Source: Anoxybacillus tengchongensis (GTDB lineage: Bacteria; Bacillota; Bacilli; Bacillales; Anoxybacillaceae). Taken from it: a stretch of DNA of 45,232 bases. The notes under the pieces are model-generated. The model did not search any database. It saw only the letters and a list, made by a program, of their open reading frames with translations, and was not told where the DNA came from. The stretch is from positions 1 through 45,232 of the forward strand of contig NZ_JACHES010000016.1 in the NCBI RefSeq assembly GCF_014201585.1, written 5' to 3'. Below are positions 10,200 through 17,615 of this stretch, piece by piece (the first letter of the stretch is position 1; every line of letters begins with the position of its first letter). Position numbers and translations under genes: made by a program.

Positions 10200-10440
10200 G
10201 CGTTGATGAGGAGAAGTAAAAAGAATCAGCATGTCAGAGAGAACCACCTTGGCTGGAAGTGGTTTATGTTTGATTCTTTTGAAATGCACCTCGGAGTCTC
10301 CTTTCGAACCAGAGACGTTCTGTAGTAGAATGGAGCGGATTCCCTTCCGTTATAAGGGCAAGAGTGAGCCTTAAAGGCTAAACAGAGTGGAACCGCGCAA
10401 CGAAGCGTCTCTGTGTCATTGTACACAGAGACGTTTTTTT
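10200..10440 (+). promoter_or_regulatory. T-box riboswitch sensing uncharged tRNA-Cys
   Basis: The 315 bases between gltX and cysE are filled by a T-box leader. Stem I begins with GAGGAGA (10208-10214) and closes with TCTCC near 10297. Its inner arm GAATCA pairs with TGATTC (10271-10276), and the specifier loop carries TGC (10285-10287), a cysteine codon followed by the usual A. The T-box proper, AGAGTGGAACCGCG (10384-10397), is nearly consensus and precedes the terminator. Uncharged tRNA-Cys should stabilise the antiterminator and switch on cysE-cysS and perhaps the genes behind them. This agrees with the known T-box control of cysES in Bacillus. Confidence 0.93.
10406..10440 (+). terminator. 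T-box-controlled terminator before cysE
   Basis: CGTCTCTGTGT (10406-10416) pairs perfectly with ACACAGAGACG (10423-10433), followed by seven T residues. This is the OFF state of the cysteine T-box. Confidence 0.93.
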
Positions 10441-10466
10441 ATTTGAAAGATAACAAAGGGGGAATG

Positions 10467-11135
10467 ATGGTGTTTAAAACATTAAAAGAGGACATTGAAG
10501 TTATTTTTGAACAAGATCCGGCAGCAAGAAGTTATTTAGAAGTCATTTTAACGTATTCAGGGTTGCACGCCATTTGGGCACATCGCATTGCCCATGCACT
10601 TTATAAGCGGAAATTTTATTTTTTAGCACGCCTCATTTCACAAATTAGTCGCTTTTTTACGGGCATTGAAATTCATCCAGGGGCAAAAATTGGTCGCCGC
10701 TTTTTCATCGATCATGGCATGGGAGTCGTCATCGGGGAAACATGTGAGATCGGTGACAATGTGACGGTGTATCAAGGCGTCACACTCGGTGGAACAGGAA
10801 AAGAGAAGGGGAAGCGCCATCCAACAATTAAAGATAATTGTTTGATTGCTACCGGTGCAAAGGTGCTTGGTTCGATTACGGTTGGGGAAAATAGTAAAAT
10901 TGGGGCAGGATCGGTCGTGTTGAAAGATGTGCCGCCGAACTCAACCGTTGTCGGCATTCCAGGTCGTGTTGTTGTACAAAATGGCGTGCGTGTGAATAAA
11001 GATTTAAATCATTGTGATTTGCCGGATCCGATTGCAGATCGCTTTAAAGAGTTAGAAGCAGAAATCGAGCAACTAAAAGCACAATTAGAAGAACTAAAGA
11101 AAGGAACGGTGAACCATGAGCATTCAAGTGTATAA
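10467..11135 (+). CDS. cysE: Serine O-acetyltransferase
   Basis: CysE transfers acetyl from acetyl-CoA to L-serine, giving O-acetylserine, the carbon skeleton for cysteine. The 222-residue protein is the short Bacillus form. An N-terminal helical part ([19 protein letters not shown]) precedes a left-handed beta helix of hexapeptide repeats holding the active-site region [29 protein letters not shown] and the CoA-binding [12 protein letters not shown]. Three starts are possible: ATG 10464, ATG 10467 and GTG 10470. With AAAGGGGG ending at 10462, the later two have better spacing, and GTG 10470 would match the B. subtilis N terminus. The last 20 bases overlap cysS, so supply of cysteine and its tRNA charging are coupled behind one T-box. 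Confidence 0.96.
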   Translation: MVFKTLKEDIEVIFEQDPAARSYLEVILTYSGLHAIWAHRIAHALYKRKFYFLARLISQISRFFTGIEIHPGAKIGRRFFIDHGMGVVIGETCEIGDNVTVYQGVTLGGTGKEKGKRHPTIKDNCLIATGAKVLGSITVGENSKIGAGSVVLKDVPPNSTVVGIPGRVVVQNGVRVNKDLNHCDLPDPIADRFKELEAEIEQLKAQLEELKKGTVNHEHSSV

Positions 11136-12513
11136 TACGTTAACGCGAAAAAAGGAACCATTTGTCCCATTAGAACCAAATAAAGTGAAAATGTATGTAT
11201 GCGGTCCAACAGTATACAACTACATTCACATTGGCAACGCTCGCCCTGCTATTGTGTTTGATACGATTCGACGCTATTTACAATTTCGTGGATATGAAGT
11301 GCAATACGTTTCGAATTTCACAGATGTAGACGATAAACTCATTCGCGCAGCAAAAGAATTAGGAGAAGATGTACCAACCATTGCAGAACGGTTCATCGAA
11401 GCGTACTTTGAAGATATTACAGCGCTTGGTTGCAAAAAAGCAGACGTTCATCCACGAGTGACAGAAAACATGGATACGATCATCCAATTTATTGAACAAC
11501 TCATTGAAAAAGGATATGCCTATGAAGTTGACGGTGATGTATATTATCGAACGCGCCGCTTTTCTGATTATGGTAAATTGTCCCATCAATCGATTGATGA
11601 ACTAAAATTAGGTGCTCGGATTGAGATTGGTGAGAAAAAAGAAGATCCTCTTGACTTTGCGCTATGGAAAGCAGCAAAAGAAGGTGAAATTTACTGGGAT
11701 AGCCCATGGGGGAAAGGACGTCCGGGCTGGCATATTGAATGCTCTGCTATGGTACGTAAATATTTAGGGGATACGATTGATATTCATGCTGGGGGACAAG
11801 ATTTAACGTTCCCGCACCATGAAAATGAAATTGCTCAGTCTGAAGCGCTAACAGGAAAGCCTTTTGCGAAATATTGGTTGCATAACGGCTACATTAATAT
11901 CGATAATGAAAAAATGTCGAAATCGCTCGGGAACTTTATTTTAGTGCACGACATTATTAAGCAAGTTGATCCGCAAGTGTTACGTTTCTTTATGCTTTCA
12001 GTTCACTATCGTCATCCAATCAACTATAGCCAACCGTTACTTGAAAGTGCAAAAAGCGGATTAGAACGCTTAAAAACAGCTTATGCGAACTTAAAACATC
12101 GTTTAGAAAGCAGCACGAATTTAACGACGAATGATGAACAATGGCTAGCGAAAATTGAAGGATTAAGAGGCGAGTTTATTAGCGAAATGGATGATGATTT
12201 TAATACAGCAAACGGGATCGCTGTTCTGTTTGAATTAGCGAAACAAGCCAATGTATACTTAATGGAAAAGCATACATCGAAACAGGTCATTCAAGCATTT
12301 TTACAACAATTTGAACAGATTTTTGATGTGCTTGGCCTTTCTTTACAACACGATGAATTACTTGATGAAGAAATTGAAGCACTTATCCAACAGCGAATTG
12401 AAGCGCGGAAAAATCGCGATTTCGCTTTAGCTGATCGGATTCGTGATGAATTAAAGGCAAAAAACATTATTTTAGAAGATACACCACAAGGAACGAGATG
12501 GAGAAGAGGATAA
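11116..12513 (+). CDS. cysS: Cysteinyl-tRNA synthetase (CysRS)
   Basis: CysS charges tRNA-Cys. The 465-residue class I enzyme has the zinc ligand Cys29 in YVCGPTVYN, the HIGN form of the HIGH motif (38-41), a second zinc cysteine, Cys209, in GWHIECSAM, the [13 protein letters not shown] block that supplies further zinc ligands, and KMSKS (266-270). A helical DALR-type domain precedes the C terminus. The ATG lies about ten bases after AAAGGAA, inside the 3' end of cysE. Because the T-box senses tRNA-Cys charging, this enzyme controls its own leader. mrnC starts four bases past the stop. Confidence 0.97.
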   Translation: MSIQVYNTLTRKKEPFVPLEPNKVKMYVCGPTVYNYIHIGNARPAIVFDTIRRYLQFRGYEVQYVSNFTDVDDKLIRAAKELGEDVPTIAERFIEAYFEDITALGCKKADVHPRVTENMDTIIQFIEQLIEKGYAYEVDGDVYYRTRRFSDYGKLSHQSIDELKLGARIEIGEKKEDPLDFALWKAAKEGEIYWDSPWGKGRPGWHIECSAMVRKYLGDTIDIHAGGQDLTFPHHENEIAQSEALTGKPFAKYWLHNGYINIDNEKMSKSLGNFILVHDIIKQVDPQVLRFFMLSVHYRHPINYSQPLLESAKSGLERLKTAYANLKHRLESSTNLTTNDEQWLAKIEGLRGEFISEMDDDFNTANGIAVLFELAKQANVYLMEKHTSKQVIQAFLQQFEQIFDVLGLSLQHDELLDEEIEALIQQRIEARKNRDFALADRIRDELKAKNIILEDTPQGTRWRRG

Positions 12514-12517
12514 GACG

Positions 12518-12943
12518 ATGTTACATTTGTTTAACAAAATTAAGGATTTTGAACAGTTAAACGGTTTAACGTTAGCTTATATTGGTGATGCCGTATACGA
12601 ATTATTCGTACGGCATCACCTCCTTACCTTAGGGAAAGTAAAACCAAACGATTTACACAACTTAGCAAAAACATACGTTTGTGCTAAAGCGCAATCACAA
12701 GTATTGCAATGGTTGCTCAATCATAACCAGCTTTCTGAACAGGAAGTAGCTATTGTTCGAAGAGGTCGTAATGCAAAATCGGGGAGTACACCGAAAAATA
12801 CAGATGTACAAACGTACCGTCAAAGCACAGGATTTGAAGCGTTAGTTGGTTACCATTTTTTAAGCGGAAATGAAGAACGTCTCCATCAATTAATACGTTG
12901 GGCGTTAGATGTACATCGCAACGATGAAGAAAGGGGGATGTGA
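12518..12943 (+). CDS. mrnC: Mini-ribonuclease III (Mini-III)
   Basis: MrnC is a dimeric double-strand RNase that trims 23S rRNA precursors; it has the RNase III catalytic fold but no dsRNA-binding domain. The 141-residue product has the catalytic motif LAYIGDAVYELFVRHHL (Asp24 and Glu28 being likely metal ligands), RRGRNAKSGSTPKNTDVQTYR and STGFEALVGYHFL (second catalytic acid). The start is ATG at 12518, seven bases after AGAGGA. It follows cysS by four bases and overlaps the ribosome binding region of rlmB, another 23S rRNA factor. The catalytic-motif codons themselves form a long RNA hairpin (12584-12620). Confidence 0.96.
   Translation: MLHLFNKIKDFEQLNGLTLAYIGDAVYELFVRHHLLTLGKVKPNDLHNLAKTYVCAKAQSQVLQWLLNHNQLSEQEVAIVRRGRNAKSGSTPKNTDVQTYRQSTGFEALVGYHFLSGNEERLHQLIRWALDVHRNDEERGM
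12584..12620 (+). repeat. Long inverted repeat inside mrnC
   Basis: GGTGATGCCGTA (12584-12595) is perfectly complementary to TACGGCATCACC (12609-12620). Past a two-base TA bulge, CGAA (12598-12601) also pairs with TTCG (12605-12608), leaving a three-base loop. The 16-bp stem lies wholly in codons for the RNase III catalytic motif. Its function is unknown; it could be a target of MrnC itself or a translational pause. Confidence 0.85.
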
Positions 12944-12945
12944 TC

Positions 12946-13683
12946 ATGGATCTCATTATCGGTAAAAATCCCGTGTTAGAAGCGTTAAAATCCGGACGAG
13001 AAATGAATAAAATATGGATTGCTGAAGGCTCGCAACGTGGTCAAATGCAGTCGATCATTCAGCTCGCCAAAGAGATGGGTATTACAGTACAGTATGTCCC
13101 TAAAAAAAAGATGGATCAATTAAGTGACGGCAATCATCAGGGAGTCATTGCACAAGTTGCTGCATATCGATACTATGATATAGACGATTTATTTAAAAAG
13201 GCAGAAGCGCAAGGGGAAGCACCATTTTTTATTATTCTAGATGAACTTGAAGATCCACACAATTTAGGTTCGATTATGCGAACAGCTGATGCGGTAGGTG
13301 CTCATGGCATTATTATCCCGAAACGGCGCTCGGTCGCTTTAACCGCAACGGTGGCAAAAGCGTCAACGGGTGCGATTGAATATGTGCCTGTTGCGCGTGT
13401 AACGAACTTAGCGCGAACGGTAGATGAATTAAAAGAGCGAGGGGTTTGGGTTTTTGGAACAGATGCAAAAGGAAGCCAAGATTATCGTCAACTTGATGGG
13501 GTTATTCCGTTAGCCTTAGTTATCGGTAGTGAAGGGAAAGGAATAAGTCGTTTATTACGAGATAAATGCGATGTGCTCGTTCGCTTGCCGATGATTGGAC
13601 ATGTTACATCGTTAAATGCTTCTGTTGCGGCGAGCTTGTTAATGTATGAGGTGTACCGAAAGCGTCATCCATTAGGTGAGTAA
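12946..13683 (+). CDS. rlmB: RlmB-type 23S rRNA 2'-O-methyltransferase (YacO)
   Basis: This SpoU/TrmH-family SAM-dependent methyltransferase probably makes 2'-O-methylguanosine in the 23S rRNA peptidyl-transferase region, as E. coli RlmB does; the exact target in this organism is inferred. The 245-residue protein has an N-terminal L30e-like substrate-binding domain (GKNPVLEALKSG) and the knotted catalytic domain with NLGSIMRTADAVGAHGI, LVIGSEGKGI and LPMIGHVTSLNASVAASLLMYE. ATG at 12946 is eight bases from AAGGGGG; GTG at 12940 is too close to it. It lies between mrnC and rae1 in a tight run of RNA-processing genes. Confidence 0.95.
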   Translation: MDLIIGKNPVLEALKSGREMNKIWIAEGSQRGQMQSIIQLAKEMGITVQYVPKKKMDQLSDGNHQGVIAQVAAYRYYDIDDLFKKAEAQGEAPFFIILDELEDPHNLGSIMRTADAVGAHGIIIPKRRSVALTATVAKASTGAIEYVPVARVTNLARTVDELKERGVWVFGTDAKGSQDYRQLDGVIPLALVIGSEGKGISRLLRDKCDVLVRLPMIGHVTSLNASVAASLLMYEVYRKRHPLGE

Positions 13684-13684
13684 A

Positions 13685-14194
13685 ATGGACATTTTAATCG
13701 TTGATGGCTACAACATCATCGGTGCCTGGCCAGAACTACGCGAGTTGCGCGATACAGATTTATCGTTAGCTCGTGACCGACTTGTCGAGAAAATGGCGGA
13801 ATATCAAGCATTTACTGGTTGTAAAGTCATTATTGTTTTTGACGCACACCTCGTACAAGGAACAACAAAAAAATATGTCGATCATCAAGTAGAGGTCATT
13901 TTCACGAAGGAAAACGAAACGGCTGATGAACATATCGAGAAATTGGCGAAATCGCTCCAGCAATTTCGGACAAAAGTATATGTTGCTACGTCAGATTATA
14001 CGGAACAATGGGCGATTTTCGGCCAAGGAGCGTTACGTAAATCCGCTCGGGAGCTACTCATTGAAGTGGATGCGGTGCAACGAAATATTTCGACGAACGT
14101 TAAGCACATTCAACAAAAGAAGCCGATATCAAAAATTCCCCTGACAGATGAAGTCGCAAAAATTTTCGAAAAATGGCGCAGAGGGGAAAAATGA
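13685..14194 (+). CDS. rae1: Rae1 (YacP), ribosome-associated endoribonuclease
   Basis: Rae1, formerly YacP, is a NYN/PIN-family endoribonuclease that in B. subtilis cleaves certain mRNAs in the ribosomal A site during translation. The 169-residue product carries the acidic PIN positions in MDILIVDGYNIIGAWPEL, VIIVFDAHLV, KENETADEHIEKLA and VATSDYTEQW, then the conserved GQGALRKSARELL. ATG at 13685 matches the family start and sits five bases after AGGTGA; a GTG at 13676 would add three residues. It starts directly after the rlmB stop and is the last gene before the sigH promoter. Confidence 0.94.
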   Translation: MDILIVDGYNIIGAWPELRELRDTDLSLARDRLVEKMAEYQAFTGCKVIIVFDAHLVQGTTKKYVDHQVEVIFTKENETADEHIEKLAKSLQQFRTKVYVATSDYTEQWAIFGQGALRKSARELLIEVDAVQRNISTNVKHIQQKKPISKIPLTDEVAKIFEKWRRGEK

Positions 14195-14198
14195 ACGA

Positions 14199-14228
14199 TT
14201 GACCCTGTAAAAAAATGTACTGTATAAT
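14199..14228 (+). promoter_or_regulatory. Sigma-A promoter of sigH
   Basis: TTGACC (14199-14204), an 18-base spacer and a perfect TATAAT (14223-14228) lie in the 67-base gap after rae1. In B. subtilis sigH is likewise read from a sigma-A promoter, there repressed by AbrB; I cannot judge AbrB binding from sequence. Confidence 0.85.
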
Positions 14229-14261
14229 ACTTTTATCCATGTGCAGGGCGGGGGGATCGGC

Positions 14262-14912
14262 GTGAGCGCAAATGCAAATGAAAAGCAACAAAGCCGTTAC
14301 GAACAACTAGACGATGAAATGATTGTAGAACTCGTACATCAAGGTGATAGTGAGGCGCTTGATTATTTGATTCATAAGTATAAAAATTTTGTCCGAGCGA
14401 AAGCACGTTCATATTTTTTAGTCGGTGCAGATCGCGAAGATATTGTGCAAGAAGGAATGATTGGGTTATACAAAGCAATCCGAGATTTCAAAGAAGATAA
14501 GCAGTCTTCATTTAAGGCGTTTGCGGAGTTATGTATTACTCGGCAAATGATTACAGCTATTAAAATGGCTACGCGACAAAAACACATTCCACTCAATTGT
14601 TACGTTTCATTGGACAAGCCGATTTACGAAGATGATTCTGCCCGTACATTGATGGACGTTCTTTCGGGAACGAAAATAACAAATCCTGAGGAACTAATTA
14701 TTAATAGGGAAGAGTTCGATCATATTGAAGAGAAGATGACCGAACTACTTAGCGATTTAGAAAGGAAAGTGCTCCTTCTTTATTTAGAAGGTCGATCATA
14801 TCAAGAAATTTCGGAAGAGCTCAATCGTCACGTGAAATCCATTGACAACGCATTGCAACGCGTGAAACGCAAACTAGAAAAGTATGTAGAAATTCAAGGA
14901 ATTCGTTTATAA
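14262..14912 (+). CDS. sigH: Sigma-H, transition-state RNA polymerase sigma factor
   Basis: SigH directs RNA polymerase to early sporulation, competence and stationary-phase genes. The 216-residue protein has region 2 (LIHKYKNFVRAKARSYFL, ADREDIVQEGMIGLYKAI, and ITRQMITAIK for -10 recognition and melting) and a region 4 helix-turn-helix (GRSYQEISEELNRHVKSID) for -35 recognition. I chose GTG at 14262, five bases after the G-rich GCGGGGGGA; GTG at 14241 would add seven residues without a ribosome binding site. Its presence suggests a spore-forming lineage, though no sporulation gene proper is in view. Confidence 0.95.
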   Translation: MSANANEKQQSRYEQLDDEMIVELVHQGDSEALDYLIHKYKNFVRAKARSYFLVGADREDIVQEGMIGLYKAIRDFKEDKQSSFKAFAELCITRQMITAIKMATRQKHIPLNCYVSLDKPIYEDDSARTLMDVLSGTKITNPEELIINREEFDHIEEKMTELLSDLERKVLLLYLEGRSYQEISEELNRHVKSIDNALQRVKRKLEKYVEIQGIRL

Positions 14913-14914
14913 TA

Positions 14915-14944
14915 TTGACATAAAAAAATATTGTATGATACAGT
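14915..14944 (+). promoter_or_regulatory. Sigma-A promoter of rpmGB-secE
   Basis: A perfect TTGACA (14915-14920) is followed after 18 bases by TACAGT (14939-14944), with an upstream TG that makes an extended -10 (TGATACAGT). It lies directly after the sigH stop. Confidence 0.7.
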
Positions 14945-14975
14945 TTTTAAGACGTAGTATGCCGGAGGAAAACGT

Positions 14976-15125
14976 ATGCGCAAAAAAGTGATTTTAGCGT
15001 GTAGCCAATGTTTAAGTCGAAACTATTCAACGATGAAAAATGTTGCTCATCACGATGAGCGGCTAGAGATGAAAAAGTTTTGTAAAACATGCCATACGCA
15101 TACGATTCACCGCGAAACGAAGTAG
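14976..15125 (+). CDS. rpmGB: Ribosomal protein L33, zinc-binding form
   Basis: L33 is a small protein of the 50S E-site region. The 49-residue product begins [12 protein letters not shown] and has two cysteine pairs, Cys9/Cys12 and Cys36/Cys39 (FCKTC), so it is the zinc-ribbon (C+) paralogue. The start is ATG at 14976, seven bases after GGAGG. It stands directly before secE, as in B. subtilis, and behind its own promoter. Other L33 copies, including a zinc-free one, may exist elsewhere in the genome. Confidence 0.95.
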   Translation: MRKKVILACSQCLSRNYSTMKNVAHHDERLEMKKFCKTCHTHTIHRETK

Positions 15126-15156
15126 TTGATGATCCCGAGATGTTGGAGGGTTTCTT

Positions 15157-15339
15157 ATGCAACGAGTAACGAAATTTTTCCGCGAAGTTGTTCGCGAGAT
15201 GAAAAAAGTCAGCTGGCCGAAACGAAAAGAACTAGTAAACTATACGATCACCGTTTTAGCAACAGTGGCATTTTTTACTGTATTTTTTGCTGTTATTGAT
15301 TTAGGAATTTCAGAGTTAGTTCGTTTTATACTTGAATAG
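15157..15339 (+). CDS. secE: SecE, Sec translocase subunit
   Basis: SecE clamps SecY in the SecYEG protein-conducting channel. The 60-residue short form, typical of Gram-positives, has the amphipathic cytoplasmic helix FFREVVREMKKVSWPKRKEL, including the conserved VSWP turn, followed by one membrane span (about residues 27-51). ATG at 15157 follows TTGGAGGG. The partner secY lies far downstream, in the spc part of this window. The nusG promoter begins within its last codons. Confidence 0.96.
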   Translation: MQRVTKFFREVVREMKKVSWPKRKELVNYTITVLATVAFFTVFFAVIDLGISELVRFILE

Positions 15340-15362
15340 TAATAGTATATCCATGGTATAAT
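15332..15362 (+). promoter_or_regulatory. Sigma-A promoter of nusG
   Basis: A perfect TATAAT (15357-15362) is preceded by TG one base upstream (extended -10, TGGTATAAT). TTGAAT (15332-15337) lies 19 bases away, over the end of secE. The extended -10 probably offsets the long spacer. Confidence 0.7.
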
Positions 15363-15383
15363 GAAAGATAACAAACAAGAAAT

Positions 15384-15405
15384 AAAGCCCGGTAACGGGT
15401 TTTTA
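15384..15405 (+). terminator. Weak terminator-like hairpin in the nusG leader
   Basis: AAAGCCCG pairs with CGGGTTTT (with one G-T pair) around a GTAA loop, and TTTTATTTT follows. The GC core is only four pairs, so this may be a pause or attenuator rather than a full terminator. It sits between the nusG promoter and start codon. Confidence 0.5.
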
Positions 15406-15447
15406 TTTTGCCTAAAAAAAGATTTGTTTAGGGAGGGAAGGACGATA

Positions 15448-15993
15448 TTGTCCCAGCGAATGGAAAAGAATTGGTATGTTATTCATACGTACTCGGGTTA
15501 TGAAAATAAAGTGAAAACGAACTTAGAAAAGCGTGTTGAGTCGATGGGTATGCAAGATAAAATTTTTCGCGTCGTCGTGCCTGAAGAGGAAGAAACAGAC
15601 ACAAAAGGTGGTAAAAAGAAAGTTGTCAAAAAGAAGGTATTCCCAGGTTACGTGCTCGTCGAAATGATTATGACAGATGACTCCTGGTATGTTGTTCGCA
15701 ATACACCAGGAGTAACGGGGTTTGTCGGTTCAGCTGGTGCTGGATCGAAACCGACGCCGCTTCTGGAAGAAGAAGTTTCCGCGATTTTAAAACGAATGGG
15801 CGTTGATTTGATCGAGTTAGACTTTGATTTCGAATTAAATGAAGCCGTTCGGATTAAAGAAGGTCCTTTTGCGAATTTTGTTGGAACGATCCAAGAAATC
15901 GAAATAGATAAACAAAAAGTAACTGTTCTTGTTGACATGTTTGGACGTGAAACACCAGTAGAGCTTGACTTTTCGCAAATTGAAAAAATATAA
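15448..15993 (+). CDS. nusG: NusG transcription elongation factor
   Basis: NusG binds the RNA polymerase clamp, tunes pausing and links polymerase to ribosome or Rho. The NGN domain (KNWYVIHTYSGYENKV, KVFPGYVLVEM, VRNTPGVTGFVG) is followed by a C-terminal KOW domain (EGPFANFVGTIQEI, DMFGRETPVELDF). From ATG at 15460 it would be 177 residues, as in B. subtilis. However, GGAGGGAAGGA lies too far upstream for that codon and suits TTG at 15448, which adds MSQR; I prefer the TTG (181 residues). An S10 partner (NusE) is encoded at 31845. Confidence 0.95.
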   Translation: MSQRMEKNWYVIHTYSGYENKVKTNLEKRVESMGMQDKIFRVVVPEEEETDTKGGKKKVVKKKVFPGYVLVEMIMTDDSWYVVRNTPGVTGFVGSAGAGSKPTPLLEEEVSAILKRMGVDLIELDFDFELNEAVRIKEGPFANFVGTIQEIEIDKQKVTVLVDMFGRETPVELDFSQIEKI

Positions 15994-16004
15994 TAGTAAA
16001 CAAC

Positions 16005-16033
16005 TTGCAAATGGGCAAGAAAAGTGATAATAT
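16005..16033 (+). promoter_or_regulatory. Promoter of the L11-L1 operon
   Basis: TTGCAA (16005-16010), a 17-base spacer and TAATAT (16028-16033) fit sigma-A; an overlapping GATAAT would leave 15 bases. It lies just after the nusG stop. Confidence 0.6.
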
Positions 16034-16047
16034 TTTAAGGTCAGTAT

Positions 16048-16110
16048 GTCTCAATCATTGAGACGAATGCGATGATTGTTTTCATATATGGAGTGGGAGG
16101 GAATATCCCT
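16048..16110 (+). promoter_or_regulatory. Structured leader of rplK-rplA
   Basis: GTCTCA (16048-16053) pairs with TGAGAC (16059-16064). The same stretch, CAATCAT (16052-16058), can instead pair with ATGATTG (16072-16078), so the two folds exclude each other. A third small hairpin, AGGGA/TCCCT (16098-16110), precedes the ribosome binding site. L1 is a known autoregulator of such operons, so a regulatory role is plausible but unproven. Confidence 0.5.
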
Positions 16111-16144
16111 AATACCACATCACGGACTTAAGGAGGTGTGTCTC

Positions 16145-16570
16145 GTGGCTAAAAAAGTAATTAAAGTTGTCAAATTGCAAATTCCTGCAGGGAAAGCGAA
16201 TCCAGCACCACCAGTCGGTCCAGCATTAGGTCAAGCTGGTGTTAACATCATGGGATTCTGTAAAGAATTCAACGCTCGTACAGCTGATCAAGCAGGTTTA
16301 ATTATTCCTGTTGAAATTACGGTATACGAAGACCGTTCATTTACATTTATTACGAAAACTCCACCTGCTGCTGTGTTACTTAAGAAAGCGGCTGGTATCG
16401 AGTCTGGTTCTGGTGAGCCAAACCGTAATAAAGTGGCAACAGTAAAGCGCGACAAAGTGCGCGAGATTGCTGAAACAAAAATGCCAGACTTAAACGCGGC
16501 GAGCATTGAAGCAGCTATGCGCATGATCGAAGGAACAGCGCGCAGCATGGGTATCGTCATCGAAGACTAA
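16145..16570 (+). CDS. rplK: Ribosomal protein L11
   Basis: L11 forms the GTPase-associated region at the base of the stalk and is needed for RelA-type stringent sensing. The 141-residue product has the N-terminal domain [20 protein letters not shown], the site region linked to thiostrepton, and the rRNA-binding C-terminal domain with [19 protein letters not shown] at 16145, seven bases after AAGGAGGTG, gives the exact B. subtilis length. The open frame upstream (from 16076) is an accident of the leader. Confidence 0.97.
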   Translation: MAKKVIKVVKLQIPAGKANPAPPVGPALGQAGVNIMGFCKEFNARTADQAGLIIPVEITVYEDRSFTFITKTPPAAVLLKKAAGIESGSGEPNRNKVATVKRDKVREIAETKMPDLNAASIEAAMRMIEGTARSMGIVIED

Positions 16571-16586
16571 TGAAGATCTGGCTGGA

Positions 16587-16626
16587 AAAGGTTGCGGAAG
16601 CGAACTATATAGTTTTCGCAACCTTT
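16587..16626 (+). terminator. Nested hairpin between rplK and rplA
   Basis: AAAGGTTGCG (16587-16596) pairs with CGCAACCTTT (16617-16626), and inside it the palindrome AACTATATAGTT (16603-16614) can form a second stem. Only TTT ends the outer arm, so termination would be partial. It may adjust L11 to L1 output or be an RNA-processing site. Confidence 0.55.
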
Positions 16627-16673
16627 ATTCGTGGGAGGTCTTTCCGTTAAAACCACAAAAGGAGGAAATAAGA

Positions 16674-17375
16674 ATGCCAAAAAGAGGAAAACGTTACTTA
16701 GAGGCAGCGAAGTTAATTGATCGCTCTAAAGCATACGACGTAAAAGAAGCGATCGAATTAGTGAAAAAGACAAACGTTGCAAAATTTGATGCAACAGTAG
16801 AAGTTGCTTTCCGTTTAGGAGTTGATCCGAAGAAAGCAGATCAACAAATTCGCGGTGCGGTTGTATTACCGCATGGAACAGGTAAAGTACGTCGCGTATT
16901 AGTGCTTGCAAAAGGTGAAAAAGCGAAGGAAGCAGAAGCGGCAGGCGCAGATTACGTAGGTGATACAGATTACATCAACAAAATTCAACAAGGTTGGTTT
17001 GAGTTTGATGTTATCGTTGCAACTCCTGATATGATGGGTGAAGTTGGTAAAATCGGTCGTATTTTAGGACCAAAAGGTTTAATGCCAAACCCTAAAACAG
17101 GAACAGTTACATTTGATGTTGCGAAAGCAGTCAATGAAATTAAAGCTGGTAAAGTGGAATACCGCGTTGACAAAGCAGGAAACATCCACGTGCCAATCGG
17201 TAAAGTATCATTTGATACTGAAAAATTAGTAGAAAACTTCGCGACAATTTATGAGACAATCTTAAAAGTAAAACCAGCAGCGGCGAAGGGCACATACGTG
17301 AAAAACGTAACAGTTGCTTCAACGATGGGCCCTGGCGTAAAAGTAGATCCTTCTACTGTTGCTGTTGCTCGATAA
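16674..17375 (+). CDS. rplA: Ribosomal protein L1
   Basis: L1 forms the mobile stalk near the E site and helps release deacylated tRNA; in many bacteria it also represses its own operon. The 233-residue product begins [21 protein letters not shown] and contains [30 protein letters not shown] (the L1 signature region) and the C-terminal rRNA-binding strand [16 protein letters not shown] at 16674 is well placed behind AAAGGAGG. A 103-base gap with a hairpin separates it from rplK. A new promoter follows its stop. Confidence 0.97.
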   Translation: MPKRGKRYLEAAKLIDRSKAYDVKEAIELVKKTNVAKFDATVEVAFRLGVDPKKADQQIRGAVVLPHGTGKVRRVLVLAKGEKAKEAEAAGADYVGDTDYINKIQQGWFEFDVIVATPDMMGEVGKIGRILGPKGLMPNPKTGTVTFDVAKAVNEIKAGKVEYRVDKAGNIHVPIGKVSFDTEKLVENFATIYETILKVKPAAAKGTYVKNVTVASTMGPGVKVDPSTVAVAR

Positions 17376-17384
17376 TTATAGATA

Positions 17385-17413
17385 TTGACTTTTTAGAAAC
17401 GCTTTAGTATACT
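17385..17413 (+). promoter_or_regulatory. Sigma-A promoter of rplJ-rplL
   Basis: TTGACT (17385-17390), a 17-base spacer and TATACT (17408-17413) make a strong promoter directly after rplA, driving the L10 leader. Confidence 0.85.
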
Positions 17414-17419
17414 ATCTAT

Positions 17420-17564
17420 TGTTTGAAAAGCGAATATCATTTGTACCGTAGACAGTAGGTGCCTCATATAGGCTTAATTTCCTACCGAGGTGTTGAGACT
17501 CATAAATAAGTGCATCTTGCACTTTTCGGGGGCCTCCATGTCTGCGTTGACATGGAGGTTTTTT
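17420..17564 (+). promoter_or_regulatory. L10 leader (ribosomal protein autoregulatory element)
   Basis: The roughly 200 bases between promoter and rplJ hold a structured leader that ends in an intrinsic terminator. The GTAGGTGCC / CCTACCGAGG pairings (about 17455-17490) and the AAGTGCATCTTGCACTT hairpin (17508-17524) fit the known L10 leader, where excess L10-L12 complex binds and causes termination. Identification rests on position, folding potential and the terminator. Confidence 0.8.
17533..17564 (+). terminator. Attenuator terminator of the L10 leader
   Basis: CCTCCATGTC (17533-17542) pairs perfectly with GACATGGAGG (17549-17558) across a 6-base loop, followed by six T residues. It stands 52 bases before rplJ. 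Confidence 0.92.
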
Positions 17565-17615
17565 ATTGAGCGGTATAAGTGGTGTCGAAACTCAACTTCT
17601 ACAGGAGGTGTTGAC

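Noticed and set aside
15648-16010. 120-codon minus-strand frame opposite nusG
   Set aside because: It is a reverse shadow rich in Ser and Thr, without homology or ribosome binding site.
16076-16144. Upstream in-frame ATG for rplK
   Set aside because: The GTG at 16145 behind AAGGAGGTG gives the exact 141-residue L11; the extra residues are leader sequence.
17490-17615. Upstream in-frame ATG for rplJ
   Set aside because: It would place the L10 leader terminator inside the coding region; ATG 17616 has the ribosome binding site and family start MSS.
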